Shown: positions 7,867 through 16,394, numbered from the stretch's first letter. The stretch is DNA of 64,000 nt from Limnohabitans sp. MMS-10A-192 (GCF_003063335.1 NZ_NERX01000001.1:930001-994000); one strand, 5' to 3'. The notes: generated by a model from the sequence alone, not told the origin. Translations and numbers: made by a program.

Positions 7867-8547
7867 TTAAACAGATTTCAGCGTGGGCGCTGCCCCATTC
7901 CATGGAGGATATGGCAAACCATTGCGCTGCAAATAGAGCAATTCGTCAGCCACTTTGAAATACTTACGCAAGTCCATAAGCCGCTCCTGTACTTTCAGGT
8001 AATGCAGAACTTGCTGGTTAGGCAGATGCAAACCCTCCGATTCCAGTGCAAACTGCACACGCGGCAGAACCGCTACAGCGCTGAGGCCAGGCATATCAAT
8101 GACATCACATCGAGAGCGGACACTGATGTGTACGCCCAATGGCTCATTGGTCGTGATAATTGCCATCACACCATCCGCGCAGTCATCCAACGCCGTCCAC
8201 AATTTATTGACCCCCTTTTTGGCGTTATCAAACTCATTCAAAAGCAAAAAATATTTCCCACTGCTAGACAACCTTGCCAGCGCCGCAGCTTGCAGCAAAT
8301 GTCCACGCAAGTCTTGCTTGGCCAGCAATTCATCAAAGCCAAGTGACTCCAACATTGCACTATCGCCGCCGATTTCCTGCACCAACAGCTTTGCCACAGT
8401 GGTCTTGCCTGTTCCGTTAGGACCATGCAGCATGACGTGTCCCTCCAGCTCGCCTTTGCCATAACCCTTAATGCGCCGCTCAACAGCCACATTGGGATAA
8501 ATCACCTCGTTCAAGTTCGTAGGTGCGTATTTGATTTCGCATTTCAT
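7867..8547 (-). CDS. AAA+ ATPase, clamp-loader (RFC/DnaX)-like
   Basis: 226 aa from ATG 8547, which has TAGGAGC seven bases upstream; the frame runs on to 8577. Walker A is GPNGTGKT at residues 42-49. The Walker B position reads FLLLNEFD, with Asn where Asp normally precedes Glu. Sensor 1 is AIITTNEP, and an SRC box (VRSRCDVIDM) holds the arginine finger typical of clamp loaders and RuvB-like ATPases. The protein is short, with a helical C-terminus and no DNA polymerase III interaction domain. It is cotranscribed with the 287-aa gene upstream. It probably remodels protein or DNA during element replication or transfer; the exact role is unknown. Confidence 0.8.
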   Translation of the reverse strand: MKCEIKYAPTNLNEVIYPNVAVERRIKGYGKGELEGHVMLHGPNGTGKTTVAKLLVQEIGGDSAMLESLGFDELLAKQDLRGHLLQAAALARLSSSGKYFLLLNEFDNAKKGVNKLWTALDDCADGVMAIITTNEPLGVHISVRSRCDVIDMPGLSAVAVLPRVQFALESEGLHLPNQQVLHYLKVQERLMDLRKYFKVADELLYLQRNGLPYPPWNGAAPTLKSV

Positions 8548-8606
8548 ATTCGTGCTCCTATAGAGATAGATAGACAAAGGCAGGGGCAGCGCCCCCGCCC
8601 ATGCAC

Positions 8607-9470
8607 TTAGCCATTAGCAGCCAAACGCTGCTGTTCGTCGTTTGCCGCTGCCAGCATGTCGCCATGCTCCTTTGCAATTTGACGACCCATAGCGGCATCA
8701 GCGTCAGCTTTCGTCACCTGCCGCTTTGCCATACGCAAGATCAGTGCATTGACCAGTGCATCGTTGACTTCGCTGAGAGAACCCACAATGTCCACGCCAC
8801 CCTGCACATTGGGCTTCGCCAAAAGCACCGCATAGCTGCCAGTCACCCCTTCAATGTCGACATGCGCCAGAGGCTCCAGCGTGTTCAACTCAACCCACCC
8901 CTTCACACTCAAAGTTGCAGCCTTCACCGCTTCCTGCTTTGCCTTGGCGCCTTCAGACTTGACCATCCTGCGTTTGAGCTCTTCAATCCCGCCCTGCTCC
9001 ACCACCCAAGCAGGAAATTCTGCCGCGGTTTTCTCATGCGACACGGCAGCCGCCAACACATAGCCGTAGCCCTGTGCACGTTTACGATCGCTGTTAAACA
9101 CGTAGCGTGCCAACATGGTCAGCGTGGTAGAGGTTTTCACAACGCGAATGCCATCAGCCTTCAAACGCTGCATCAAGCTTTCACGCAATGCTTTCTTCTC
9201 TTGCTCGGTTCCTTTCACAAACCGAGCCTGAAACACGTCCAGACATTCAGCCAGAAGGGTATACAGCCCGTCATTAGCCTTTTTGTAGTCAGTCTTCTCC
9301 CACTGCTCGCGACGAACAGACAGATCGTCCAGTTGCTGGACGATGGAACCAGCAAAGTGCGCTGCGTTACTCTCCTTCACAGCAGCAGTGAACAAACTCC
9401 TCTGATCGCGTTTCATTTTCGCGTTAACAGCGTTGATAGCCTTTTCAGTTGCGTTCAGTTTCTTACTCAT
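8607..9470 (-). CDS. Conserved-looking hypothetical protein (287 aa)
   Basis: The start is well supported (AAAGGAGATTGAT before ATG). The product is mostly alpha-helical and charged. Its first 110 residues are Lys/Gln/Glu-rich with likely coiled-coil (SIVQQLDDLSVRREQWEK). There is no signal peptide, membrane helix or enzyme motif that I recognise. Sixty bases separate it from the AAA+ ATPase downstream on the same strand, so the two form an operon and the proteins may act together, as ATPase and adaptor or single-strand DNA-handling partner. That is inference from context only. Confidence 0.7.
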   Translation of the reverse strand: MSKKLNATEKAINAVNAKMKRDQRSLFTAAVKESNAAHFAGSIVQQLDDLSVRREQWEKTDYKKANDGLYTLLAECLDVFQARFVKGTEQEKKALRESLMQRLKADGIRVVKTSTTLTMLARYVFNSDRKRAQGYGYVLAAAVSHEKTAAEFPAWVVEQGGIEELKRRMVKSEGAKAKQEAVKAATLSVKGWVELNTLEPLAHVDIEGVTGSYAVLLAKPNVQGGVDIVGSLSEVNDALVNALILRMAKRQVTKADADAAMGRQIAKEHGDMLAAANDEQQRLAANG

Positions 9471-9615
9471 ATCAATCTCCTTTAAGTAGATGAGCTGTCG
9501 ACGGAGCTTTCAGGCGACTTGCTTTTTGTTTGCTCGTTGCCGACAGACGAATAGTCCCACCGATATCAGATAACATACCTTCGCATGATTTATGTGTTAA
9601 CGGTAATATGTCTGC

Positions 9616-10494
9616 ATGGATCAAAACAACGAGCAACTGGTCTTCAAAGGCATGCGCCGCCTCCGCTACAGGCGCGATGATTTGCTACTTAATGACGCAC
9701 AACGTAGCCCCTACTACTGGTGGTGGGCGCATTTGAGACTGAGCAAAGACTATTGGTGGGTGTGTCAGCGCAGAGGCGTGGCCGATGACTTGCGGCTGCG
9801 GGAGATGTATGCCGACTTCGGGAAGGTCTACGAAATGACCTTTGACGATTGGTGGGACAGGCGTGGCGTGAGCCTGTTTCGGGAACAGGTGGCACTGCCT
9901 ACTGTGCGTGAACTTGATCCAAACAACTTGGAACTGACCAAGCCTATCGGTGGCCATCTGTTGCTGGAAATTCCTATCAACATGACCGAGCGCACGATCA
10001 TTAGCCAGATTCGCAGGCTTATTCGGCTGCATCCCGATCGGGAGGTTGAGCGGGTCAGTACGGCAAATCGCAAGCTGGCCAAACTCATAGGCATCAAGCA
10101 AGATGTGATTGAGTCTGCCTACGCTGTGTGGCAACTGCACCATGCCAGCCGCGACGGTCGTGTCGTGGACAAGATTGGACAGGCACAGGGCAGTAAAAGC
10201 CTTTACCAAATCGGCAAGGAACTGCGGCTGGTTCGGACCTGTATGCCGCAAGCCACTGATGACAAGGAACGAGCAGCAAAGCGGATTAACGGCATGAAGG
10301 TCGCCGTTTCACGTATGTTGAGCCGTGCCAACAACCTGATTGATAACGCTGCGGTGGGCACATTCCCGTCCGTGCAGCCACTAAAAAAGCCGATAGCCTG
10401 GCGGCCAGTTCAACAGCAACGATTGAACGAGGCGGTTGCAGCTGGGCAATGGCGTCCGTTGTTTGATGCAAATGAAACACTCATCGTCCCTTAA
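9616..10494 (+). CDS. Trp-rich hypothetical protein of mobile elements (292 aa)
   Basis: The N-terminal third has a striking aromatic motif (SPYYWWWAHLRLSKDYWWVC), then LYADFGKV-like MYADFGKVYE and FDDWWDRRGVSLF. I recall this pattern from uncharacterised proteobacterial proteins near integrases, but know no function. The middle contains ISQIRRLIRLHPDREV and a likely HTH (RKLAKLIGIKQDVIESAYAVW). No signal peptide or membrane helix is visible. It is divergent from the 287-aa gene and ends at a bidirectional terminator. A DNA-binding role in the element, replication or regulation, is plausible but unproven. Confidence 0.7.
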   Translation: MDQNNEQLVFKGMRRLRYRRDDLLLNDAQRSPYYWWWAHLRLSKDYWWVCQRRGVADDLRLREMYADFGKVYEMTFDDWWDRRGVSLFREQVALPTVRELDPNNLELTKPIGGHLLLEIPINMTERTIISQIRRLIRLHPDREVERVSTANRKLAKLIGIKQDVIESAYAVWQLHHASRDGRVVDKIGQAQGSKSLYQIGKELRLVRTCMPQATDDKERAAKRINGMKVAVSRMLSRANNLIDNAAVGTFPSVQPLKKPIAWRPVQQQRLNEAVAAGQWRPLFDANETLIVP

Positions 10495-10540
10495 CTGGAC
10501 GATGGCTGGATTGATGACAGCGCCAGCAGCGCAGACGTAA

Positions 10541-10572
10541 AAAAACCCACCGTGTTGCCACGGTGGGTTTTT
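10541..10572. terminator. Bidirectional rho-independent terminator
   Basis: AAAAACCCACCGTG (10541-10554) pairs over 14 bp with CACGGTGGGTTTTT (10559-10572) around a 4-nt loop. A- and T-runs flank the stem on both strands. It serves the Trp-rich gene (+) and the porin (-), which converge here. Confidence 0.92.
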
Positions 10573-10611
10573 GACTTTTAAATCATCAACTGGCTTGCGC
10601 CAGCGGAGTGA

Positions 10612-11649
10612 TTAGAAAGCGTGACGCACGCCAACAGCAGCGATGTTGGTTTTGTTAGCGGTAGCGGCACCAGAGTCATAAGCCTCATAGCCAAAGTAAG
10701 CAGCTGTGCGCTTGCTCAGAGCGTAGTCAGCACGCAGACCTGTTGTCTTACGCTTAGCAGCAGTGCCGATTTCGGTGGTTGCATATTGACCGATCAGAGT
10801 CACAGCACCCATTGTGTAGGATGCGCCAACGCGAGAAACTTTGGTATCCAGGCCAGTTGTGGTGGACTTGTCGCCGTCACCGTAACCCACAAACACTTTA
10901 GCGTTACCCAAAGCGTAGTTGGCAGCCAGGTAGTTGAAGGTGCCTTTGACTCGAGCGTCAACAGCAGCCGTACCGATTGCAGTAGCTGTTGTTGCAACCG
11001 CAACTTGTGCGCCAGTTGCAGAGGTCTGCAGGCTAGAGAACACCACGTTCAGAGGGCCGTTGCTGTAAGTCAAACCCAAGTTGGTGATGGCAGGAGCAGC
11101 ACCGCCTTTAGTAGCGTCATCATTGCCAGGAGCGTGAGTCACGCTAGCACCAAAGCCGCTGAAGCTGGGTGTGTCATAACGGACGGAGTTACTGTAACGA
11201 ACAGTGTTGACGGTAACAGCGCTGTTATCAGACAAGCTGAAAGCAGAACCGATACCAGTACCCAAAGGCGAGCTGGCCAAGAAAGCTTGCAACGATGCTG
11301 CGTTAGGTGCGCCCAACTTCACAGCACCAAAGCCGCCGCTCGCGCCGACAAACACTTGGTGACGGCCAAATGCTGCACCGCCGTTGGCGTTAGCACGTGG
11401 ATCGATTTCATAGCGCATTTCACCCTTCAAACCGCCACCCAAATCTTCAACTGCATGCAGGTTGATAGAGCTGATTGCAGATGTTTGACCAGTGCTGGAA
11501 ACAGTGTTCAGCTTTGTGTCAGCAGTTGTGCCGTTGCCGCTGATGGTCGCGTAAGAGAAGTCCAACACGCCAGACAAAGTCACGGAAGATTGAGCGAAAG
11601 CACCGGTGGCAGCCAAAGCAGCCAGAGCGAACAGTGTTTGATTTTTCCA
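10612..11649 (-). pseudogene. Gram-negative porin lacking its start codon
   Basis: The body is a complete 16-stranded-type general porin: QSSVTLSGVLDFSY after the signal peptide, then many GLKGEMRYEI and NSVRYDTPSFSGFGA strand repeats, ending AAVGVRHAF with the outer-membrane C-terminal Phe. The signal peptide reads KNQTLFALAALAATGAFA, but the codon where Met should be is TGG (11647-11649), and the codon before that is TAG. No in-frame ATG or GTG exists upstream of the hydrophobic core; TTG 11616 would give only a nine-residue leader. The sequence beyond about 11647 looks unrelated, so the gene was cut at its start, probably by the neighbouring recombinase-bearing segment. It is otherwise undegraded, suggesting a recent event. 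Confidence 0.82.
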
Positions 11650-11873
11650 CTAAGTTGCTTGAAGGTGCCAACAGGGTGCCAAGATTTTTCCAACATCAAA
11701 GTGAGCAAAGTTGTTGGCCTGCAACTGCACAACTGATCACGCATTCACAGCACTATTTTTCTGTACGGCACGCACTGGAACAGCACGGCAGCGGCACGGC
11801 AAAACTGTCCCCGTCAATCGTGCCAAGCGTTCCTGCACGCGGTTGCATTTGCGATGCACAACAGTAAGCTCAA

Positions 11874-13226
11874 GTGATGTTGGACCGTTTTACCGCAAGC
11901 ACTCACGCAAGTGCAAATGACAGCCATTACAAGACGCACGAACGCGAACGCACCGTGCCAATCCCATCAACTATCACGCCAGTGCCAGGCTATCCGCTAA
12001 AGCTTGTGATCTACAAAATCGCAGCCAGCAAGTTTTGGCAAGTGCGCTGTTGGATTGCAGGCAAGACGCACCGCAGCAGCACCCGCACACAAAGCCAGCG
12101 TGTGGCACAAAGTTATGCACGCACTTTTTATGAACAGCGGCTAGCGCTGTCGGCCAGTTTTCACCAACAGACGCCATCAAGCATTGGCGTTTTAAGCGTC
12201 ACGCCAGCAGTCAAGCCGCAGCACACCTTTGCAGCATTGGCAGCACAGATGACTGCAAACGAACAAGCACGGGTTGATCGCGGTGAGTTTGCACTTGGCA
12301 GCTTGAAGGTCTTGCGCAACCGACTGGATGCACACATCTTGCCGAGATGGGGCAAGCAGTCACCTGCCAACATCGATTACGCCGCCTTGCTGTCCTTCAC
12401 TCAATATCTCAGCAAGTGCTTTTCATCCACAACCGTCAGCCAATACCTGATCATTGTGCGCAAGGTGCTGACTTTGGCTGTGGCAGTGGGCGCACTGGAC
12501 AAGCTGCCAGAGTTCCCCAAAGTCCGTGTGCAAACGACTCCACGAGGTGCTTTTACGCCAACTGAATACTGGCGCATCATCCGCACTGCACGCAAGCTGC
12601 AAGGCTCGCGGCACCCAGACAGCGACAGCACTTTGCGCAAGAACTATCGCCTGCGTGCCGCAGAAAACACAATGCCACCAGATGTTGCTTGGGCGATCGG
12701 TTTTATGGTCAATAGCTTCATACGGCCAAGTGACCTCAAATCATTGAAGCACAGGCACATCGAAGTGGTGCGCAATGACAACACCTACCTGCGCCTGACG
12801 CTGCCAGAAACCAAAAGCCACGGTCGTCCCATTGTCACGCTGCAGCCAGCTGTGCGCATCTATCAACAGATGTCAAAGCACTATGCAGCCAAGAAGCTTG
12901 CAGCGCCGGATGACTACTTGTTCCTGCCACACCTGCGTGACCGTCAATATGCACATTGGGTCTTGGCGTTCTACTTCAACTGGGTTCTTGCAAGGCTTGG
13001 CTTGAAGCTGGGACCACACGGCCAAGAACGCAGCTTGTACAGCTTGCGTCACTCCAGCATCACCTTCCGCTTGCTGTATGGCCAAGGCATCGACTTGCTA
13101 ACTCTGGCACGCAATGCACGCACCAGCGTAGAAGTCATCAACAATCACTATGCCAGCACGGTGACTGGGGAGCAGAACATTGCATTGCTGCAAAGTCGCC
13201 GCACTCGCCAGTCATCTAATACTTGA
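11874..13226 (+). CDS. Tyrosine site-specific recombinase/integrase (450 aa)
   Basis: A full-length integrase. Residues about 120-210 look like the SAM-like core-binding domain (FAALAAQMTANEQARV, then TQYLSKCFSSTTVSQYLIIVRK). The catalytic domain has Arg in FIRPSDLKSLK, Lys in LPETKSHGRP, His and Arg in YSLRHSSITFR, and the nucleophile Tyr in NNHYAS. The second catalytic His position reads Asn (LARNARTSVEVI), which I have seen in some integrase subfamilies. The first about 100 residues are an arm-type basic extension. It lies 225 bp from the point where the porin gene is broken, so the porin 5' end may be its attachment target; this is inference. Confidence 0.87.
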   Translation: MMLDRFTASTHASANDSHYKTHERERTVPIPSTITPVPGYPLKLVIYKIAASKFWQVRCWIAGKTHRSSTRTQSQRVAQSYARTFYEQRLALSASFHQQTPSSIGVLSVTPAVKPQHTFAALAAQMTANEQARVDRGEFALGSLKVLRNRLDAHILPRWGKQSPANIDYAALLSFTQYLSKCFSSTTVSQYLIIVRKVLTLAVAVGALDKLPEFPKVRVQTTPRGAFTPTEYWRIIRTARKLQGSRHPDSDSTLRKNYRLRAAENTMPPDVAWAIGFMVNSFIRPSDLKSLKHRHIEVVRNDNTYLRLTLPETKSHGRPIVTLQPAVRIYQQMSKHYAAKKLAAPDDYLFLPHLRDRQYAHWVLAFYFNWVLARLGLKLGPHGQERSLYSLRHSSITFRLLYGQGIDLLTLARNARTSVEVINNHYASTVTGEQNIALLQSRRTRQSSNT

Positions 13227-13231
13227 GTGCG

Positions 13232-13675
13232 TTATTTCTTGAAGCCATCGCGCAACTTGACGCTGGCACTTTCGATCTGCGCATCCAGCTCACCATTGCG
13301 TGTCGCAGCGATCACCGTGTCCAACACAGCTATCAAGTTGGCCTGTTCGCCAACATCAATTGCCGTCTTGCCTCTCAGCAGCTCAAGTTGTTTGCTTCCA
13401 TATGAAATCGCCAGCAGCACTTCGCCTTTTTCTCCAGTCCAAAACCAAGGCTTGATGCGCACGGGAACTTCTTTGACCACTCGCGCACCCGTGTCCGCAT
13501 CAGCAAATGAACGGTAGCGTGTGGGTGCATAGTGCCGGCCTTCGTTCAGTGCCTCTGCCAACAGTCGCTGTTCCCCCAGCTTCATCAGCAACTTGTTGCG
13601 GCGTTTGACTAACTCAGGCAATGCACGGGTCTTGCGTGCAGCTGTGAGTTTCAAGGTGTTCAAAATGGCTGTCAT
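13232..13675 (-). CDS. DUF6641-like hypothetical protein (147 aa)
   Basis: A soluble protein beginning MTAILNTLKLTAARKTRALP, followed by VKRRNKLLMKLGEQ and YAPTRYRSFADADTGARVVK, then a WFWTGEKGEVLLAISYGSK segment. From memory this matches the DUF6641 family found in beta- and gammaproteobacterial elements; no function is known. An AAGGAGAAGGCA sequence precedes ATG. The gene converges on the integrase, with only 5 bp between stops. The two 59-aa genes lie upstream on the same strand. Confidence 0.6.
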   Translation of the reverse strand: MTAILNTLKLTAARKTRALPELVKRRNKLLMKLGEQRLLAEALNEGRHYAPTRYRSFADADTGARVVKEVPVRIKPWFWTGEKGEVLLAISYGSKQLELLRGKTAIDVGEQANLIAVLDTVIAATRNGELDAQIESASVKLRDGFKK

Positions 13676-13699
13676 TGCCTTCTCCTTTGTGTGCGTTTT

Positions 13700-14098
13700 A
13701 CAGCCACAACTTTATGATCGTGTAGCGCTATGGACAACCGAACGACAATGCACCGAAACTTTGGCGGGACATTGGCTGCTGCTTGAGGATAAGTATTTTT
13801 GCTATGCCTGCCTTGCGTCTTCAAGTGATCTGCACACACTGCATAGATCTTGCTGAGAACCCAAGCTTTTAAGCCGATTTGGCGATTTCAACGCCCCAGT
13901 CGTTGCTTGCGTTGGCGTTCCACTTCGGCTTGGCGTTGCTGCAAGTCCTTCTCAGCTTTTAGAGCACGCTTGCTGTGATCGATGTTGGCCTTGATGTTGT
14001 GGATGCGTGCTTGTGGCGGCGTCAGTGGCTTGATGTGTTTGATGGGTTTGAACTCGAAGAATCGCATACAACTATTTAGCTGCCAGCTTGCTTGCGTG
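13700..14098. repeat. Direct repeat copy 1 (399 bp)
   Basis: Matches 14245-14643 at a constant offset of 545 bp with only scattered substitutions and no visible indels. It starts ACAGCCACAACTTTATGATC and ends just after the 5' leader of the 59-aa gene (CTTGCTTGCGTG). The repeat carries a whole 59-aa gene and about 190 bp downstream of it. The 146 bp between the copies is unique. This is a recent tandem duplication. Confidence 0.9.
13888..14067 (-). CDS. Small basic coiled-coil protein, copy 1 (59 aa)
   Basis: The reverse strand reads MRFFEFKPIKHIKPLTPPQA followed by a charged helix (NIDHSKRALKAEKDLQQRQA, EVERQRKQRLGR) and stop TGA. It is nearly identical to the gene at 14433, with Val for Ala in the AE-x-ER segment. 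The conservation of a complete frame in both copies, while bases outside it differ, suggests a real gene. No strong Shine-Dalgarno site is visible. A short Pro-containing head plus basic helix resembles the 64-aa protein at 5699. The function is unknown; an RNA- or DNA-binding helix, or an accessory factor of the element, is possible. Confidence 0.5.
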   Translation of the reverse strand: MRFFEFKPIKHIKPLTPPQARIHNIKANIDHSKRALKAEKDLQQRQAEVERQRKQRLGR

Positions 14099-14244
14099 CT
14101 GCCTCAAGCCAAGTCCATATCGATCTGCGCCGCGATCTGCAGACCCCAAAAAAATAGCCAGTTTTAGCCGCCTTTTATTTGGTGAGTGATAAATATTTGC
14201 GAGTGGCGAAGTGAGTTGCATTGGTGGCTATGTAGAAGTAGTTG

Positions 14245-14643
14245 ACAGCCACAACTTTATGATCGTGCAGCGCTATGGACAACCGAGGTGCAATGCACCG
14301 AAACTTTGGCGGGACATTGGGTGCTGCTTGGAGAAAAGTATTTTTGCTATGCCTGCCTTGCGTCTTCAAGTGATCTGCACACAGTGCATAGATCTTGCTG
14401 AGAACCCAAGCTTTTAAGCCGATTTGGCGATTTCAACGCCCCAGTCGTTGCTTGCGTTGGCGTTCCGCTTCGGCTTGGCGTTGCTGCAAGTCCTTCTCTG
14501 CTTTCAGAGCACGCTTGCTGTGATCGATGTTGGCCTTGATGTTGTGGATGCGGGCTTGTGGCGGCGTCAGTGGCTTGATGTGTTTGATGGGTTTGAACTC
14601 GAAGAATCGCATACAACTATTTAGCTGCCAGCTTGCTTGCGTG
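14245..14643. repeat. Direct repeat copy 2 (399 bp)
   Basis: The second copy of the block at 13700-14098. Differences include a short cluster in the segment at about 14325-14335 (GGAGAAAAG against GAGGATAAG) and single bases elsewhere, including one that changes Ala to Val in the encoded 59-aa protein. Confidence 0.9.
14433..14612 (-). CDS. Small basic coiled-coil protein, copy 2 (59 aa)
   Basis: The paralogue of the 13888 gene within the second repeat unit: same MRFFEFKPIKHIK start and same RQKQR-like basic end (ERQRKQRLGR), with AEAER instead of AEVER. The upstream 30 bp, including the leader, is also duplicated, so both copies keep the same expression signals. It is preceded on the same strand by the truncated gene at 14649. 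The family is unrecognised. Confidence 0.5.
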   Translation of the reverse strand: MRFFEFKPIKHIKPLTPPQARIHNIKANIDHSKRALKAEKDLQQRQAEAERQRKQRLGR

Positions 14644-14648
14644 GCGCA

Positions 14649-14923
14649 TCACACAACCTTGTCATCGACCGTAGCAAACTTTGGCTCATAGCCCTGTGCT
14701 TTCGCTTCAAGTTGCGCCATACGCTGCCGGTGTAGCTGTTCTTCATCCAACACTTCTTTAGGTGTTGAGTTGAAGCGTTCGTATTGCGTTTGACCTAAGC
14801 GCCAATAGGGATTGCCAGTTTCCTCTTGCATCAACAACTCGATCTTCGCCTTCAACTCAGCACCCAAGCGTTTGTCGATCACCACAGCGTCGTGGATGTT
14901 CGCAAGGACCTTGCGATCACTTG
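14649..14923 (-). pseudogene. Hypothetical protein C-terminus cut by IS51-group element
   Basis: The frame enters from the IS at 14923 with SDRKVLANIHDAVVIDKRLG and continues to NPYWRLGQTQYERFNSTPKE, with a KAKIELLMQEE helix between, ending KFATVDDKVV. About 90 residues remain. The sequence has normal protein composition and a defined helix (LDEEQLHRQRMAQLEAKAQG), so it is a real gene remnant and part of the same minus-strand row as the 59-aa genes. The family is not recognised. The apparent longer frame continuing into the IS is antisense to transposase and not meaningful. Confidence 0.6.
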
Positions 14924-14973
14924 TGAATCGCCCCGGATTTTGAGGAGGCTCCACACTTTGAGAAGATGGAGCC

Positions 14974-15300
14974 ATGAGCAAGAAATCAAACCGTTTTTCA
15001 CCCGAGGTGCGCGAACGCGCTGTTCGTATGGTGCTCGAACACCGAGGCGAGTACCCATCCCTGTGGGCCACCATTGAGTCCATTGCCCCCAAGATCGGCT
15101 GCGTTCCGCAAACCCTCAACGACTGGGTTCGACAGCACGAAGTTGACGAAGGCATGCGCGATGGCATCAGCTCTGATGAGCGAGCCCGCATCAAAGACCT
15201 GGAGCGTGAAGTCAAGGAACTGCGCAAAGCCAACGAAATCCTCAAACTGGCGAGCGCTTTTTTTGCCCAGGCGGAGCTCGACCGCCGACTCAAGTCCTGA
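14974..15300 (+). CDS. IS51-group transposase OrfA
   Basis: 108 aa: HTH_Tnp_1 ([20 protein letters not shown], then [16 protein letters not shown]) and a leucine zipper ([20 protein letters not shown]). It ends LDRRLKS. A run of seven T at about 15258-15264, in the codons for Ala-Phe-Phe, is the likely slippery site for the -1 frameshift into orfB. Confidence 0.9.
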   Translation: MSKKSNRFSPEVRERAVRMVLEHRGEYPSLWATIESIAPKIGCVPQTLNDWVRQHEVDEGMRDGISSDERARIKDLEREVKELRKANEILKLASAFFAQAELDRRLKS

Positions 15301-15353
15301 GGGATTTTGTTGATCAAAACCGCGAGGCCTATGGGGTCGAGCCGATTTGCAAA

Positions 15354-16211
15354 GTGCTGCAAATCGCCCCGTCTGGCTACAGGTGCCACGCTGCCCGCAA
15401 ACGCAAGCCCGAACTGCTTTGCGCCCGAGCCAAACGTGATGAAGCCCTGATGCCACAGATCCAAGCCGTCTGGCAGGCCAATATGCAGGTCTATGGTGCC
15501 GACAAAGTCTGGCACCAGATGAATCGTGAGGGCACCAAGGTGGCGCGCTGTACGGTCGAGCGGCTGATGAAACGTCTGGGGTTGCACGGCGTTCGCCGGG
15601 GCAAGGTCATTCGCACCACGGTGCCGGACAAAGCGACTCCTTGTCCGCTTGACCGGGTTAACCGCCAGTTCAAGGCCGATCGGCCCAACCAGCTGTGGGT
15701 GTCGGACTTCACCTATGTCAGCACCTGGCAGGGCTGGCAATACGTGGCCTTTGTGATCGATGTGTTTGCCAGGCGCATCGTGGGCTGGCGTGTCAGCAGT
15801 TCCATGCGAACGGACTTTGTACTCGATGCGCTGGAGCAGGCCTTGTTTGACAGGCAACCAGAACGCTCGGATGCCTTGATTCACCATTCGGACAGGGGGT
15901 CTCAATATGTTTCCATTCTTTATACCGAACGCCTGGCTGAGGCTGGCATAGAGCCATCAGTGGGCAGCCGTGGCGACAGCTACGACAACGCCCTGGCCGA
16001 GACGATCAATGGTCTGTACAAGGCCGAATTGATCCACCGCCGTGCGCCTTGGAAAACCAAGGAGGCACTGGAGCTGGCAACCCTGGAATGGGTAGCTTGG
16101 TTCAACAATCACCGACTGCTCAGCTCGATTGGGTATATTCCACCGGCTGAAGCTGAGGTGAACTACTACCGGCAACTAGCCGAGAGCAACGAGACCGAGG
16201 TCTCAACTTAA
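15354..16211 (+). CDS. IS51-group transposase OrfB (DDE integrase domain)
   Basis: The displayed frame starts at GTG 15354, but homologous sequence extends upstream ([20 protein letters not shown]), so the true product is the OrfAB frameshift fusion. The catalytic triad is Asp in LWVSDFTYVSTW, Asp in HHSDRGSQYVS and Glu in NALAETINGLYK. An HTH_21 domain (YGADKVWHQMNREG) precedes the core. The C-terminus PPAEAEVNYYRQ is typical of IS629-type transposases. No disruption is visible, so it is probably active. Confidence 0.92.
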   Translation: MLQIAPSGYRCHAARKRKPELLCARAKRDEALMPQIQAVWQANMQVYGADKVWHQMNREGTKVARCTVERLMKRLGLHGVRRGKVIRTTVPDKATPCPLDRVNRQFKADRPNQLWVSDFTYVSTWQGWQYVAFVIDVFARRIVGWRVSSSMRTDFVLDALEQALFDRQPERSDALIHHSDRGSQYVSILYTERLAEAGIEPSVGSRGDSYDNALAETINGLYKAELIHRRAPWKTKEALELATLEWVAWFNNHRLLSSIGYIPPAEAEVNYYRQLAESNETEVST

Positions 16212-16394
16212 ACCAACCAGCCTCCACGATACCCGGGGCGATTCACTCCTGCCGCAATGAGTGAGTTCTGTGGGTGGCACGCACTGGCAGCTCCCGTTAC
16301 CAACTAAGGTTAGAACCCGTTGGGCCGAGAGACTCCAACCTCGGTTGAACGCGACATCCAACCCGAGTTTCCGATACCAAGAGAATTGTGCCCT

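Larger units (their letters stand above)
14924..16245 (+). mobile_element. IS3 family, IS51-group insertion sequence
   Basis: A 1322-bp element with terminal inverted repeats TGAATCGCCCCGG (14924) and CCGGGGCGATTCA (ending 16245), carrying orfA and orfB on the plus strand. OrfB closely resembles IS629/IS3411 OrfB. The three bases outside the ends differ (ttg and ctc), so no target duplication is present. The left neighbour is a truncated gene, which again fits an IS-flanking deletion. Confidence 0.88.

Noticed and set aside
10621..11736. 371-codon plus-strand open frame over the porin
   Set aside because: It is antisense to a clear porin and is Ser/Cys/Val/Thr-rich without any motif; an effect of codon bias on the opposite strand.
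14649..15905. 418-codon minus-strand open frame
   Set aside because: Only its last 90 codons are protein-like; the rest is antisense to the IS51-group transposase genes and begins inside the IS. Annotated as a truncated gene up to the IS border.
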